Assembly (NCBI GenBank): GCA_946811185.2 | Contig: OX328104.1 | Span: forward strand, 17,553,352 to 17,617,351 | Length of the DNA stretch: 64,000 nucleotides | Reading direction: 5' to 3' | Origin: Hippopus hippopus | Taxonomy: Eukaryota > Mollusca > Bivalvia > Cardiida > Cardiidae | Part shown: in pieces, positions 11,301 through 26,300 of the stretch | Position numbering within the stretch: position 1 is the stretch's first letter | Layout of the letters: every line of letters begins with the position of its first letter | The notes under the pieces: generated by a model | Databases searched by the model: none | The model's input: the letters and a program-made list of their open reading frames with translations, nothing else | Told to the model about the DNA's origin: nothing | Translations under genes and position numbers: made by a program

Positions 11301-14300
11301 TCTGTACATTTGCTGATTGTCCAAGAACATTCTACTTTATATTCAGGTTGTTGTTAGACAAAGTAGATTTTATAGATCCATAATTATGTGATGACTTACT
11401 TGGTAGGATGAATCATGGAGATGCATTAAACCCCCCTTTTGCCAGAGTACCACTTATAATTCCTAGACAAACGGACTGACTTTTTGGTCATAATTAAAGC
11501 CATGGTCACATTTACGGTCATGCACGCAGTTGTCTGTATTTCATTTCAAATGAAGTCTGCCGTAGTGTTGCTACGGTCAACTAAGTTGAAGTACGTTCAA
11601 AGTAGGTTCAAATTTGGCAATAAGAGGAAATATAGAAAGTCAAAGAACTACATGTAAGTACAGTTAACTACATTCAACTGCGTGTAACGTGGCTAGGGTT
11701 AACTAGGGTATCACTACGTCTAAGTACGATTAACTATGTTAAACTACGTATAAACTACGTTCTAAGTACGCACAACTATGGTAAATTGAGGTCAACTGTG
11801 TTAAGCTATGGCAAAACGTTGTAATTGTGCCTGCTCAGTATGGATAAACTGCAGTCACTGGACTTTAACGGCGTATATCACAATTTTTTCTAACAGACAG
11901 ATTTTTTTTTTTTAAAATTTGCACATACAAACTTCATCATGTCTCTAGATTACAGTAAAAACAAGATTTTGTCAGAAAAAAGGGATGAAGGTCACTGTGG
12001 AAGTTCTCTTTTTCCAGGAAAAAAATAGGTGAAAAGCTCAGCAGACATAGTGGGAAAAGGAGAAATTGCTTATTAGGAGCGATTTCTTCTTTCCCCACTA
12101 TAATTTTCAAAGTGGAAATAGCTGTACTCCCACAGCTTTAAATTTCCTACTTTTGTTTGCTTGTTTGGTGTGTGACGTCGTGTCAACAGTTTTTGAATTA
12201 TCTAACAGTGACAGTTCACAGATCCATTTTTTCTCTTTACTAATACTACCCGAAGAAAGTGCTACTTGTTTAAGTGCACCAATAGTTTTACAATATGTTT
12301 CACTATCTATGACAAAAACACATGCGTAGTATGGATGTGCACGAAAATTTGTGATATACGTCGATATATGTATTTAACTGTAGTGGGGAATTACCATAGT
12401 TGGCCGTAGTAAACATATTAAACACACCACGGTTAAGTAGGATCAATTATGGTTAACTACGGTCAACTACGTTCAAACTACAGTCACAGTAGGGTCACAA
12501 CATTGTAGTTAACCGTAACAAATTTTTTAACATGTTAAAAAATTATGCCCTCACTACGGGCACATCATAAGTTCAAACTACATTCATTACGACGTTGAAC
12601 TACGGTTTTTCTACGTGTAAGTACATTCAACCACGTTTAATACGTTCAACTACGGTCATCTACAGTCATTCCCCACTACAATTAAATACGTAAGGTGTGA
12701 CCACGGCTTTAGAATCAATCACAAGGAGCAAATTCAAGATCAAACTACATGTTCAACAGTCTAATCTTGCAAGAAGAAATTTCTTCTTTGTCATGATGTT
12801 TCCAACTGTACTTATGAAAAAATTGTTAACCTTGTAAAAGGTCCAGTCTGATCTTGGGTCTACACTGTCCCCTACTTTGTTACATATTTTAGCCCAAAAA
12901 AACTATGAACAGACAGTATTTTGGATCTTTTTCCTCACTGAAACAGTTCATTTCATTAAATCAACACTCTCACGGTTAATCCAGTTGACTATCCCTATAT
13001 GGCTAGCCTGAAGTGCAGTCCATTCATTGTTTTCCTTTTCTATCACTCAGACGTTACTTTGTTTAAAATGATGGCCTGGGGACATTGGAAAACCGATAGC
13101 AGCAGTCCATTTTTTCGAAAGAAAATGACTAAAAATAGACACACTGAAAATCCAATATCCTCAGTTTGATCACTTCCTGTTTGTTAGCCATCTTTGAAAA
13201 TACTGACAACAAAATTTCAAACAGCTTATTCACAATGACTTTGGAGGAAAAATTAACAATAACAAGGGTTTTTGAAGGACCAATGTATGTTTGATGGCAC
13301 TGACCTGTTAGGGAAAGTCACTCGTATATAAAATCCCTGCTGAATTCAAAATGGTCTAAAAATGTGCGAATCCATCATTTTAAACATTATGACGTCACAC
13401 GATAAACAAGTCTACAATTAGATTATCTGCCCGATTCATAGTCATTGGGACACCCTCAAGTAGCCCCATGTGGTAATAATAACGGAAGCGATAAACAGAT
13501 TATATAGCTGCCAAAGATCTGTATCAGACCGTGATCAAGAGAGTGTGATACGGGGTAAATAAAAAATTATTACTGCCTGGATCCAGGCTACTATATGGCC
13601 TGCAACACGCAAAAAGGGGCATTCCAACACTTGCGTGAAGTGTCGTCTCAGATCAGCCTGCGTAGTTCACGCAGACTTATCCGAGACGGCACTTTACAAC
13701 TAAAATAGATTTTGTCCTACAGTAGACTTGGCCAAAACAGAAAATAACATCAATACAGAAAGTGTCGTTTCAGACGAAGTGCGCAGTCTGGTCCGAAACG
13801 ACACTTTCCTCAAATGTCAAAATGACCCTTTTCGCATGTTGCATGCCATATTACAAGGCTGTTTTCAAAGCTGCTACAACTTTGTTTTGGAAAGTTATGA
13901 GCACGAACAGCCAATTACTCACCAGTAAGCTAAGGTCATCACAGCACTTGCTGCCTATATCAGCTTTTTGTGGATTGTCAACTTCCATGCAGTCAAATAT
14001 CAACACCATGAGTTCTCTTTGTACTTTATCAATAACCTTGGCTTTCCTAGAGTGAATACAACAAAACATAGCTCTTTACAAGACATCATAACTTTATACT
14101 TGTCCATACTGAAATAATTCAATATTAGTTGTTTTCATGAATGTTGGAGAGTTCTGATTGGGTGAAAATTTTTTTTCATAGCTCCATGAAAAAAAATTAA
14201 GCAGTGCAGGAACTACTTTTGCAGTCAAACTAATGTAAACAAACATGTATAGATCTATGAGATTTCATAATGTTTTTCTTTTTGATTTTATATCACATCC

Positions 14301-17300
14301 GAATTTCAAAGTGCTAGCTACATTTATTTCTCTGAATATTGAAAAAAATATCAAACAGTTCCAACAATCTTATTTTCAACTTAGTTCTAGCATATTGAAC
14401 TTCTAATAGTAAATCTACTAAATCTGCAAATGTTCAATACTATAATGACGTCATGAATTACAACATTTTTACGTCATAAACAAGCAGTTTTACCGCACTA
14501 TGAAATATGAATGAAATGGGCATTAAATAAATACGCAATGTTGGATTTACAAAAAAAAAAAAAGCAGTTAGTATTATTTAAGTGCATATTTGTTGTCTGT
14601 GATATTGAATTATAAGCAATGAAGAGATTTTTTTTTTGTTTTCATGGAGGTATGAAAAAAAAAAAAACCTAATCACTTTTCTGTATGAAACCGCTTCGCG
14701 CTTTTCACACAGTGTGATTAGGTTTCTTTTTCATACCTCCATGAAAACAAAAAAAGTTCTCTTCATTCCTTAAAACATTACTTTTGCAGACGACAAAACA
14801 AATGAGGCTCAGATGATGGGATTTACCCCTGAAAGGATGGTACATGCTGGAAAAGGGAAAATTGTTATTGCTGGTTTCCAGCTTTTACTCCTTTTTCCAC
14901 AAATTTTTGAAAAAAAATTTTCTCAGAGTTGTTAAAACTCAGGATCGTTTAACTCATTACCAAATGACAATATTTTAGGCTTGTCCAAATTGAAAGCATT
15001 TGCAGACGACAAAATAAAAGTGACTGAAAATTTGAAATTTGTTTTGTGAAGGGTAGTTAACATTGTGGGAAAAGGAGAAAATGCTGGTTACCAGCATTTT
15101 CTCCTTTTCCCACAATGTTTTCTAAAGGCTTCTTTCTCAGGGTCGTCAAAAGTAGGGATTGTGTGGTAATGGGTTAATAAAGGGTTACTTGAGCTGATCT
15201 ATGGAAAAAGTGGCTCTTACAATTACAAAATAAACTTATCTGATCAATCAGGACATGTATATCATGAAAAGTGAAAGAGATAATTCTTTTTATGGAATGT
15301 ATTTAGCAAACTTTGTACATACATGTACATCTACAGTGTATATCTTAGAACACTAGACCCGTAGAAAAAGTAAAATTTGCATCTGAATGGCTTTTCAGGT
15401 GTTTTGTTCACTTTTCATCTTTAACCCTTTACCGCAGAATTCCCAGTTTTCACAACCAATTATCATGAAGAAGAAGGCTTTTGAAAAAATTGCGGAAAAA
15501 GGAGAAAATGCAGGTAACCAGCGTTTCTCCATTTCTCACAGTGTTTTCTACCCTATCAAAGACAGAAGTCACCTTTGAGCTAAGTTTAACCCTTATCCTG
15601 CTATATAACTTCAAATGAAACTGTCAAGCAGACAGTAAAAACCCAAGGTTTGCTATTTCAAAGGAATTTTGGAGGAAAGACATCTCCTTAGCGGATAGTG
15701 TAGATCCAAGATCAGACTGCACATTCTCTGCAGTCTGATCTTGATTTACACTGTCCACACAAGGTCAGTGAGTCTCGCTTATCAGCCAAAGAGTTAATTT
15801 GTTGTCTGCATTAATGCTTTCAGTTTGGTCAAGTCCCAAAAGTTTTGTCCTCTGGTATAGACTTAAAGAATTCAGCAATATAAAATAACCAATACTCAGC
15901 TGCAGTTCCTCTTTTCGTGAAATTCGAAGTTGTAAACCAGGTCATGATGATACTTCAATGTTTTCTCTAAAAAACTTTAAAATTTACATCTATGTGATAG
16001 ACTTTTAACACTACTAAACAATCCAGTGAGTTAGTGACCCTGAGAGGGAAGTTGAAAGGCTTTTTCCACAAAGTAAAAAAATGTCTGCAGGAGATTACAT
16101 ATCAATTTCTTTTCTCTCTACTTTCACTTCACATACCTGACAGATTTAAGAAAATATTCACAGAAATCTCTGTATTTTCGCAAGGCGTCATCAATGTCCC
16201 CACGTTTATCTTTTTCCATCTCTGAGCACTGTTTCTTCCCTATGATATGCATAATCGTTTTCACTTCATCAATATGATTCTACAAAAAAAAGAAAGATTC
16301 TATGCTACAAACAAGATTTTTTTTTCTTCTATATTTGTTTGTTGGCCCTCTGCCTTTGATAGAGAGATGAACCTTACCTCTTGGGCTGCTAAGCGTGACT
16401 CGCTGACCTTTTGAGGACAGTGTAGATCAAGATCAGACTGCACAGAATGTGCAGTCTGATCTTGGATCTACACTGTCCCATAAGTGAATTTTTTCTCTCC
16501 AATGAATAACTTTGAAATAGCACTATATGAATTATTACTATCAGCTAGAAAGTTTCATTTCACTTATTTAGCAAGTTAAGGGTTCGATTGGTATCAAATG
16601 CAATCTAAGTTATAAGCTCATGGCTGAATGTAGCCTGGGTTCCAGTCCGTTCATTTTTTTCCTTTTCTATCATTTGGACGTTACATGGTCAAAAATGATG
16701 GCCTGGGGACATTCGAAAACTGATCACAGTGACATCTACTTTATTCCATCTACCAGTAGGGTAAAGTAGATGTCGCTACAATCAGTTTTAGAATGTAAAT
16801 GACTAAAAACAGATATCGAATTTTAATAACCTTGATCACTTCCTGTTTATGAGCCATCTTTTAAAATTTTGACAACAAATTTTCAAATGCATTATTTGCA
16901 ATGATTTTGTAGGATAGTTCAACAATAATAAGGGTTGTTGAAGATCGCGATGTATTTTTGATTGCACAGACCATTTTGGGAAAGTCACTAGTATATGAAA
17001 TCACTCCCATTATATTTGAATTGGTCTAAAAATGCGCAAATCCACGGTAAACAAATCTATAATAAGATTATCTGCACAATGCATGATCATGGGGAGACCC
17101 TCAAATGTCCCCAGGCAGTAATATTAACGGAAGCAATATACAGATACAGGTCACAGACCATGATCAAGAAAGCGTGATACAATGTAATTCACGTAAATTA
17201 TTACTGCCTGGACCCAGGCTAGGTTGAATGAAGAGACTAAGCTCTCTTCCAGACCACAAAATTCTAGACTTTTCAAAATTGCAAATGACAGATTAAATGC

Positions 17301-20300
17301 GAAACAAAGAGGTGAGATTTAAATTTGAAAAGGTTAAAAAACATACTAGGAAATAGCCGGAACATATAGCTAGCTATTAGCATTTTCACTTTTTCCCAAG
17401 ATTTTTTTTAACTGTTATCCTGCTAAATAAATGAAATGAAACTTAAAAACCTATAGTAAAATCCCAAATTTTGCTATTTCAAAGGTGTTTTTTGTGGGAA
17501 AAGATGTCCTTATTGGAGACAGTAGATCAAAGATCAGACTGCATGCTCCGTGCATGGCTCCGTGCTTAATATACACTCAAGGTCAGTGAATCACGTTTAG
17601 CAGCCTTAGAGTTAAAAGCTTTTTTCCCTCAGGGTCATTAAACCACAGATTTTTTGGCAAGTGATTTGGTTTTAAGTGATCAAAGTGTTTAAGTATTATA
17701 AATGCTTACAGATTGATGATATACAAAAAGGAAAATAAGAAAACCATGGCAGTTTTGGTTTGAAATTCTGTCTGAATGTTGGAGAGTGTACACACCAGAC
17801 TACATAGATAGAAAATGATTAAGAGCAGTGAAAAGATTATCAATGGATAAATCTCATTAAAAGTAAAATGAGATAAATGCTTGTCAGCACTGTGAAATCA
17901 AGATAATTCTTATACTAGGACATGTTTTCATTCATCAAGGATAACACAAAAAGGAAATGGGAATTTCTTTGTTTCCACTGCGCTCCTTAAATAAATGAAA
18001 ACATGTCCCAGTAAGGCACACACAAGCTTGCTTCCTTAAAAATGACAAGAAAACAAGAAAAACAGATGTGATTATAAATTAGGAACTAATATGGGTCCAA
18101 ATATCACCGACGAAAGTGTCACAGAAAAACATATTACAGAACTGATTAAGAATTATCAAGATAATGTTTCTTCAAGTATTTAAATTTTTCTGGATTGGGG
18201 GATGTTTAATCTCATTTGGTATCTGATTCCACAATGAACAACCATTGTATGCAAACGATTTCTTTCCAAAACCTTGAACTATGGGAATTTTGAAACAAGA
18301 CTCAGAACAACCGGGTACATAGAACATATCACGTTCTGAGTATAGTGATCTGTATGAGCGTCCATCTGGAAAATGGGGGTTTGATGCATCTCTTTGATGT
18401 ATTATACATAGCAAGTCATCACATGCCACTAGTCATGAATCCATAACATCCAATTCGTCTAACAACCAACTTAGTAATGGGGCTGACTGGTCCTTTGTCA
18501 TGCCGAATATTGACCAATAGCAAAAGCTTTCAACCAAAGTCAGCCTGCAACAGACTGTGTTGCTTGACCAGGGTCGATACTTTTTGCATATGCAATAAAC
18601 TCCCTTTTCACAGAGCATAGCTCATATCTATATTTGTCTGCAAAGCAATTTACCGGTAAGCCTTTTACCAAACAATCTTGTGTTTTAACTATCGTGAAGC
18701 AGAAACTTTTGAAAACATTGTAAAAAAAAAAAGAAGAAAATGTTGGTAAGCAACATTTTTTTTTTTCTTTTTCCACAATTTTTTGTGAATTTTCAAAGAA
18801 ATTTGATTCATTTGCACCATCATTCATCATCTCTAGATGTTTTCAATTTTGAAGCGCCTAAAATTTGTTATTTGAGAAAAATCGAAATTTTTCTGGGCTC
18901 TCTTGGTGTCAACTCATACCTTCCAAACTAAATTCTTTGATAAGGCTTTCTCTCTTACAATGGTTACTGCAAGTTGAAGTAGTCTCACACACCCTGATTT
19001 CAGCATGCAAATCATAGCATCTACCAGCTTCTTGGACATAGCAGTGATTCTGAAGTGTATCAAAAAATTAAATCTTTACCAAACAACAAAATTTTGGACT
19101 AGTTCAAAATGAAAGCATTTTCAGGTGACAATATAGATGCCACTTAAAAACTGAAATTTTTCTTTTGACTGATAGAAAACATTGTGAGAAAAGGAGAAAA
19201 TGCTGGTTACCAGCATTTTCTTCTTTTCCCACAATGTTTTCAAAAGCCTTCTTCCTTAAGATTGTTAAAAGTTGGGATTGTACAGTAAAGGGTTAACCCT
19301 AGACAAACAATTTTTACTAGGTAGGCAGCTATTGAAAACACTGTGGGAGCCACTATCATCTTATCTACTCTGGATCCTTTTCTTCCTTTCAAAAACAAAC
19401 AAGCAATTTCGCTGAAATGATATTGCCCGTCGAAAAAGAGCTTTTCAAAATTTGACACGACCGCATAACTCAAAATCGCTCCAAGTTGGCCATTTTGCAT
19501 GGAATCAAAAAAAAGAAAAAAAAATATCGGTAGAATAGGTTATTGTACACATGTATAAAGTTTCATGAAATTCCATCCAATGGTATTGGAGATATTGTCC
19601 TGGACGGACACAAAATGGACGGCAGGACACACGGACAGATGGAGGGATGGACGGACGGATGGACAGATGGACAACACTAAAACTATATCCCTCCACCTTC
19701 GGTGGGGGATAAGTAAGCCACATCATGAAAGCGTAAAGATGTCAATTCAGGAAACTTGGAAACCCCTTTACAAAATATGGAAAATCAGCATAAATTACTT
19801 CATCCATGTGTACATCTTGAAAAACTAATGCGGCAAAAGGGAAAAAATTGCTCACTATGAGCAAATTTTCCTTTTCCAACACTTTTTTCAAAATTGGTTG
19901 ACAGCAAGATGTAAAAAAGTTATCATTTCACTCTGCAAAAATGTCAAGGAGGTTATGGGTTCGATCTTTTTCATATCTCGCAATGTTGTTTTTGTACAGA
20001 GATTTATAAAATGATTATACCTAGCAGAAATGAACATCTTTAACTCTTTCCAAAATGACAAAATTGTAGACTAGTCCAAGTTGAAAGCATTTTCAGAAGA
20101 CAAAATAAATATGGCTCAAATATTAAAATTTGTTTTGGGAAGGGAAGAAAACACTGTGGGAAAAGGAAAAAATGCTGGTTACCAGCATTTTCTCCTTTTC
20201 CTACAATGTTTTCTAAAGGCTTCTTTCCCAGGGTTGTTAAAAGTCGGGATTGTGTGGTAAAGAGTTAATGAATGATGATTTTAGGAAAAGACATGCAGGT

Positions 20301-23300
20301 ACACATGTTTTGAGCACATACCATTTAAAAGAACTTAACCCTTTACCAGACAAAAATATTTTAGAGTCTTCCAGATTGAAAATGTTTGTAGATGGTGAAT
20401 TACATGAGTTTGAAATGATAGAATTTGTCTACAAATGGGTAGAAAATATTGTGGGAAAAGGAGAAAATGCTGGTTATCAGCTTTTTCTCCTTTTCCCACA
20501 ATGTTTTCAAAAGTCTCATTCCTTTGTTAACAATTTAGGATTGTGTGGTGAAGGATTGATGAAGAGATCTGATGAGTTAAAGATTTGGTAGACAAATGAC
20601 CAGTTTTGGGGGGGGAAGGGGGGGTTTGTTGTTGTTGTTGTTTTTATCTGAGATTCTCAGAAATCAGAACTATTGTCGCAATATTTTCCATGTCTGTTCA
20701 AGTAAATACTCAAAGATACATCTTTACTCATTTTTCAGGCAGTTTTCAGGCAGCTTTAACCCAATGTCATCCTTAGTTTATCAAACTATAATCATTCTTG
20801 CATCTTCAGGCCAAATGCTGCCCCTAATGGCTGCAAAATTTCACAGATTATGACAGATAGAAAATGCATATCATGTATCGGAGGCCTTCCAAGCAATCGC
20901 TGTTGTCATTTCAAGTTTTAAATGAGGACAAATCCCTTGTGTTTATCTATCCCTTGCACCATATATATATTGATAATTTATCTGTAATTACACACCTGTG
21001 TGATTTTACACACTTTCAAATTGAAACAGTGTTTTTTTCCTTCTAGATGTAAGGATGTATCTTTAAAATGAATACTGGATAGTTTTAGACTCACCATATA
21101 CAGGTTCAAGTGGCACAAGAAGAAACATATGCATGATGGAAAATTTTTTTTTTTATTTACTAAAAAGTTACTGAGGAAAAAGGAGCATTTGCTTGTTATG
21201 ACCCTATTTTTATTGCCCGTTTTCCAATAATCTGTTAACTCTTTCATTACAAATAACAACTTAGGTAGCTTTTGCAGATTACATTCTGTGCAGCATGATA
21301 TTTGATCTACACTGTCCGCTACCTGGTACTTCTCTATGACAACAGTCATCTTCAGTAGCAGTAAAAATCTACTTTTACAAGCGAGAAAAGAGTGGAATTT
21401 TTGGAGGGAGTGGTGAAAGAGTTAAAAGCTTTAACTTTTTACCAAACAACAAAATTTAAGACTGGTCGAAATTGAAAGCATTTGCAGACGACAAAATTAA
21501 CGTGACTCAAAAATTGGAAATTTGTTCAGGGAGGGTAGAAAACATTGTGGGAAAAGGTGAAAATGCTGGTTACCAGCATTTTCTGTTTTTCCCACAATGT
21601 TTTCAAAAGGCTTCTTTCCCAGGGTCGTTAAAATTTGGGATTGTGTGGTAAAGAGTTAAGGCATGTACGGCATGTATGGTAAAGGATTAAGCTTGAGATT
21701 CAAATCATAGTATGCCCAAGACTTCTTTAAACATTGCACTTACGTATCAGGATATTTTATAAGGCACTCATCAACTGCTGTTCTAATCATATATTCTATG
21801 GCTTCTGTACTTTCTTTAACATTTGTTAGAACATTTATAATCATATCTAACACAGTTTCGAACACTTTAGCATCTGGTACCTGAAAGTATAAGATTATAA
21901 GGCTGTTAATTTAAACCTAAAGGGTGAGTTCAGGCAGAAAATGTCTTGGAAAGATGTGCCGTTACAAAATAAATACTTTTTAAATCTTGCACCAGTGTTT
22001 CCAAAGCTTTCACATCGACTCATTATGCAACGAATTATTTGACCAGTCCGAAAAGAAAAAATTTATAGACAAGAAATAAAGTACAGCACAAATGTTAAAA
22101 AAGTCTCTTAACCCTTAGGCTGCTAAGCGCGACTCACTGATCTTTTGCTGACAGTGTAGATCAAGATCAGGCTGCATAGAACATGCAGTCTGATCTTGGA
22201 TCTACACTGTCTGATAAGGAGATATTTTTCCATATAAAGAACAGTTTGAAATAGCATTATTTGGGTTTTTACTATCAGGTTGAAAATTTTATTCAACTTA
22301 TTTAGCAGGATAAGGGTTAAAGAGTAAAAACATTGCTGCAGTTGCTTTAACCCTTTACCAAACAATCCCTGGTTTTTACGACCCAGAGAAAGAAGCCTTC
22401 TGAAAACATTGTGGGAAAAGGAGAAAATGCTGGTAACCAGCATTTTCTCCTTTTCCCACAATGTTTTCTACTCTTCTGAAGTCAAGTTTCAATGTTTGAG
22501 TCACGTTTATTTTGTCATCTGCTTTCAATTTGGACAAGTCTAAAATCTTTTCGTTCGGTAAAGAGTTAAGTGAAAATTTTGAGTTGAAAAAGGGACATTG
22601 GTTCTCAAACACTTGTAAATTTGTACTCACATATTTTTTATCCTCCATCTCTCTGAACAAATAGCGTCCATAGGCATCATAAATTTCTTTCCCAAATTCT
22701 GATCCTGGTGACTTTGAAAAGTCTACAACAAAGGTCATTAGTGGCCCCATCATGGCTGTTATGGCATCATCATTTCTGAAATGAACACATAGTAATAAGT
22801 TTGAACGAGATTTTTCTGCATAATCCAAAGTTTCAACAAATCTGACTGAGAAAGTGTTTGAAAACATTGTGGGTAAAGGAAACAAGAGCACTTCATTCTG
22901 GTATCAAGAGCACCTCATGCTGCAAGTTCTATTTCTGTTTTGATTCTAAGTTGAAAAAGGGACATAATTGTGTCAAAAGTGTGTGGAGAGTTATGTGCTC
23001 TTCTGGTGTAGGTTTTAATGGCCATACAGAGATATAAATAAATACCATAACAGAAAATGACCAGGGTATGACAATACCTCAACTTTCTTCAAAAACAGAT
23101 GAGCTAATAATGCTGATAACCAATAATAAAATCCTATGATTTAAGCCAAATTCAATTCGTATTCTGCTAAAGCTCTCAATATGGACTCTTTAGCACATGA
23201 TGAAAATGTAGACTTGTCCAAAATGAACATGTTTGTGGACAACAATATAAATTTTGCTCAAATGGCCAAACTTGTACATGTATTTGACAAGGTTTAAAAC

Positions 23301-26300
23301 ACTGTGGGAAAAGGAGAAAATGCTGGCTACCAGCATTTTCTCCTTTCCCCCCAATGCTTTCAAAAGACTTCTTTCTTAGGGTCATTAAAACTCAGGCCTG
23401 TGTAGTTAAGGGTTAAAGAGAACATCTTACGACCCTTTTGCCTTTTTCAATTCCATTTGTCAGTATCTGAGTTCTATTTTAAGGGGTGACAGGTGCTTGC
23501 TTAGTATAGGTAGATTTTAATATATTGGCCTTCTGTGGGATCCCAATACATGCTTGATTAACCATTCACCACACAATCCTGAGTTTAAAAACCTTGAGGA
23601 AGAAGGCCTTTGAAAACATTGCGGGAAAAGGAGAAAATGCTGGTAACTAGCATTTTCTCCTTTTCACAGAATGTTTTTGTACCCTTCCACAAATTTCAAA
23701 TTTTTGAGTCACATCTATTTTATTGTCTGCAAAGTCTTTTAATTTGGACAAGTAAAACATTCTGTCATTTGGTAAAATGTTAACACACTTTGCTTACTCA
23801 AATGAGGTGGCCACTAAGGCAGATTCTTTTGTACTTTGATGGTAATATTGTTACCCATGATAGCCTTTAGATATTGTTTCATAGAGTTACTATTCTTGAC
23901 CAATGTATAAGAAAAATATCATCCCTCTCTGTTTGTCTGTATTAGAGCTTAACGCCATTTAGCAGCTAAGGTCATATAAGGTGGTTAGTACACCTACATA
24001 TGTGTTCCTGGCTTTCTCTAACCAGTGCTGAAACAACATTCATTAGAGGTGAGAAGCAAAAAATTTGCCAGAGAGAAAGATTGCCTCAACCGGGTATTTA
24101 ACCCGCAACCACCAGGTTATGAGTCAGAAATGTTTACCACTTAGCTACCCTGCCAGGTCCCTCTCTAATAGCATAAGTCTATCTATAGTTATCATAAATA
24201 GAGGATATTTGTTTATTTCAGTCAAAGATCAAAATTTATTTCATTGAGTGAACATCATAGGTAATATTTTTACGACTGAAAATATTACCATGATGTTCAC
24301 AAGATGAAATAAATCTCAATCTTTCACCAAAAAAAAAAAAAAAAAAATATTCTATTTACTTCATGCTTCTAACCCTTTTATAAGCAAGACTTACATCAAA
24401 AGCTAGTACAGTTCTTTTCGGTAATTCCCCATGGTGTGTACCCCCTCCACATAACAACGCATTATAATATTACATAAAGCCAACAAATGTAGGGTAAACA
24501 AGTAATTTCGTTGAAATGATATCCCACGCCGAAAAAGACCTTTTTTGATACAAACATATTAGAGGTACTGTGTGTTGCATGAACATGTGGCCTTTTTGTT
24601 AATGGTCCATGATAAATTACACATTAAGCCCCTTTTTCCATGGCACAGCATTTCATTAAATGAAAAATATATAAGCGGTCCATAATGAGATAATACATTA
24701 AGTCCCCTTTTACCATAACATGGCATTTCATTAAATGAAAACAAATGATGAAAATATACATCAAGCCCCCTTTTTTCATGACACGTCATTATATATATAA
24801 AAGAAAATTGTATCAACGGACTATCCTAAGAAAGACATGCATGAAGTTTCATAAATGTTTGTCAAGGACTTTAGAAGATATCTGTCCAGGCGGACAAATT
24901 GGCGAACTAACTGTTATTGGTCCATAATGAAATCCTACATTTAGCCCCCTTTTTTCATGACATGGCATTTCATGAAATAAAATAAAATAACTATTGTCTG
25001 TGGCTTAATAAAGATAAAGTTTAATTGCATTTTGTCCTGTAGTGAAAGAGATATTGGTCCATAATGAAAATATTTGTCAAGCCCCCTTTTTCCATGACAT
25101 GACATTTAATGAACAAGAGCGGCAAATTGTCGCAAGATACGCCTGTCCCACCGCCAGTTGTCAAGGGGGGATAATAATCATAAAGGGCAGGTACAGGAAA
25201 ATAGTAGTGCAGCAGAAATCGTGTAAGTGATTGAAATAGGCATGAATGTCTCCTCTAATGTTAAGGAAACATGCATATGTTTCAGGTCATTCCAACATGA
25301 AAAGACAAAGTTATATTGTACAGAAGCATGAAAAGCTGTAAAAAAAAAAAAATAACGAATAGGGAATAATTCAAAAAGGGCATTAGGTAAGGTTACAGCT
25401 CCAGTGAATTGCACTTTTCATAACTGCAACAAACATGTTTACCAAGTCTCAAGTCAATTTGACTTGAGGTGACAAAGTTCCGTTCCAGACAAGCAAGAAA
25501 TACTGTAAAAATGAAGATAAAAGTGGAATTTCTCAAAATCTGTGCTAGGTAGAGTTATTGTTTTTGCGCACTGTACTCCGTAATATTGCAACAAACATGC
25601 ATACCAAGTTTGAAGTCGTTCTGACTTGAGATGACAAAGTTATATTCCGGACAAGCACTAAATGCTGTAAAAATGATGATCAGCACAAGGTAGAGTTACA
25701 ATTCTTGCGCACTGCACTTCCAAATATTGCAACAAATAAGCAAACCATATTTCAAATCATTCCTAATAATTGAAAGACAGCACCAGGTAGAGTTATGTTT
25801 CTTTCGCAATGCACTCCGTATTATTGCAACAAACACAAATGCCAAGTTTCAAGTCAATCGGACTGGAGATGACAAAGTTATGCTCCGGACAAGCAGAAAA
25901 TGCTGTAAAAATGAAGACCAAAAATTCACTCAACCGCGTAACTTAAAATCGCTCCCAGTCGTCCATTTTGCATCAAATCAAAAAAACAAAAAAAGTGTCT
26001 CGGCGGAATTGGTTATTGTACACATATATAAAGTTTCACGAAATTCCGTCCAATGGTATTGGAGATATTCACCCAGACGAACACACGGACAGACGGACGG
26101 AAGGACGGATGGACGGACAATGCTAAAACTATATCCCTCCGCTTTCGGCGGGGGATAATTACTCATATTTCCATCTGGTTGAGTGGCATGCTCTGTTTAC
26201 CTAGTTAAGTACTGCATGGGAACTACTGCTTCCACCTTCAACTGAAGAGTTAGAAATAAAATCCGTATTTTTCACTGGTCGTAACCATGAAATATTGAAC

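Noticed and set aside
13728..14055. Overlapping plus-strand frames opposite exon 13
   Set aside because: They are shadows of family F and of the antisense of gene 1 exon 13, whose splice sites and phase fit the minus strand.
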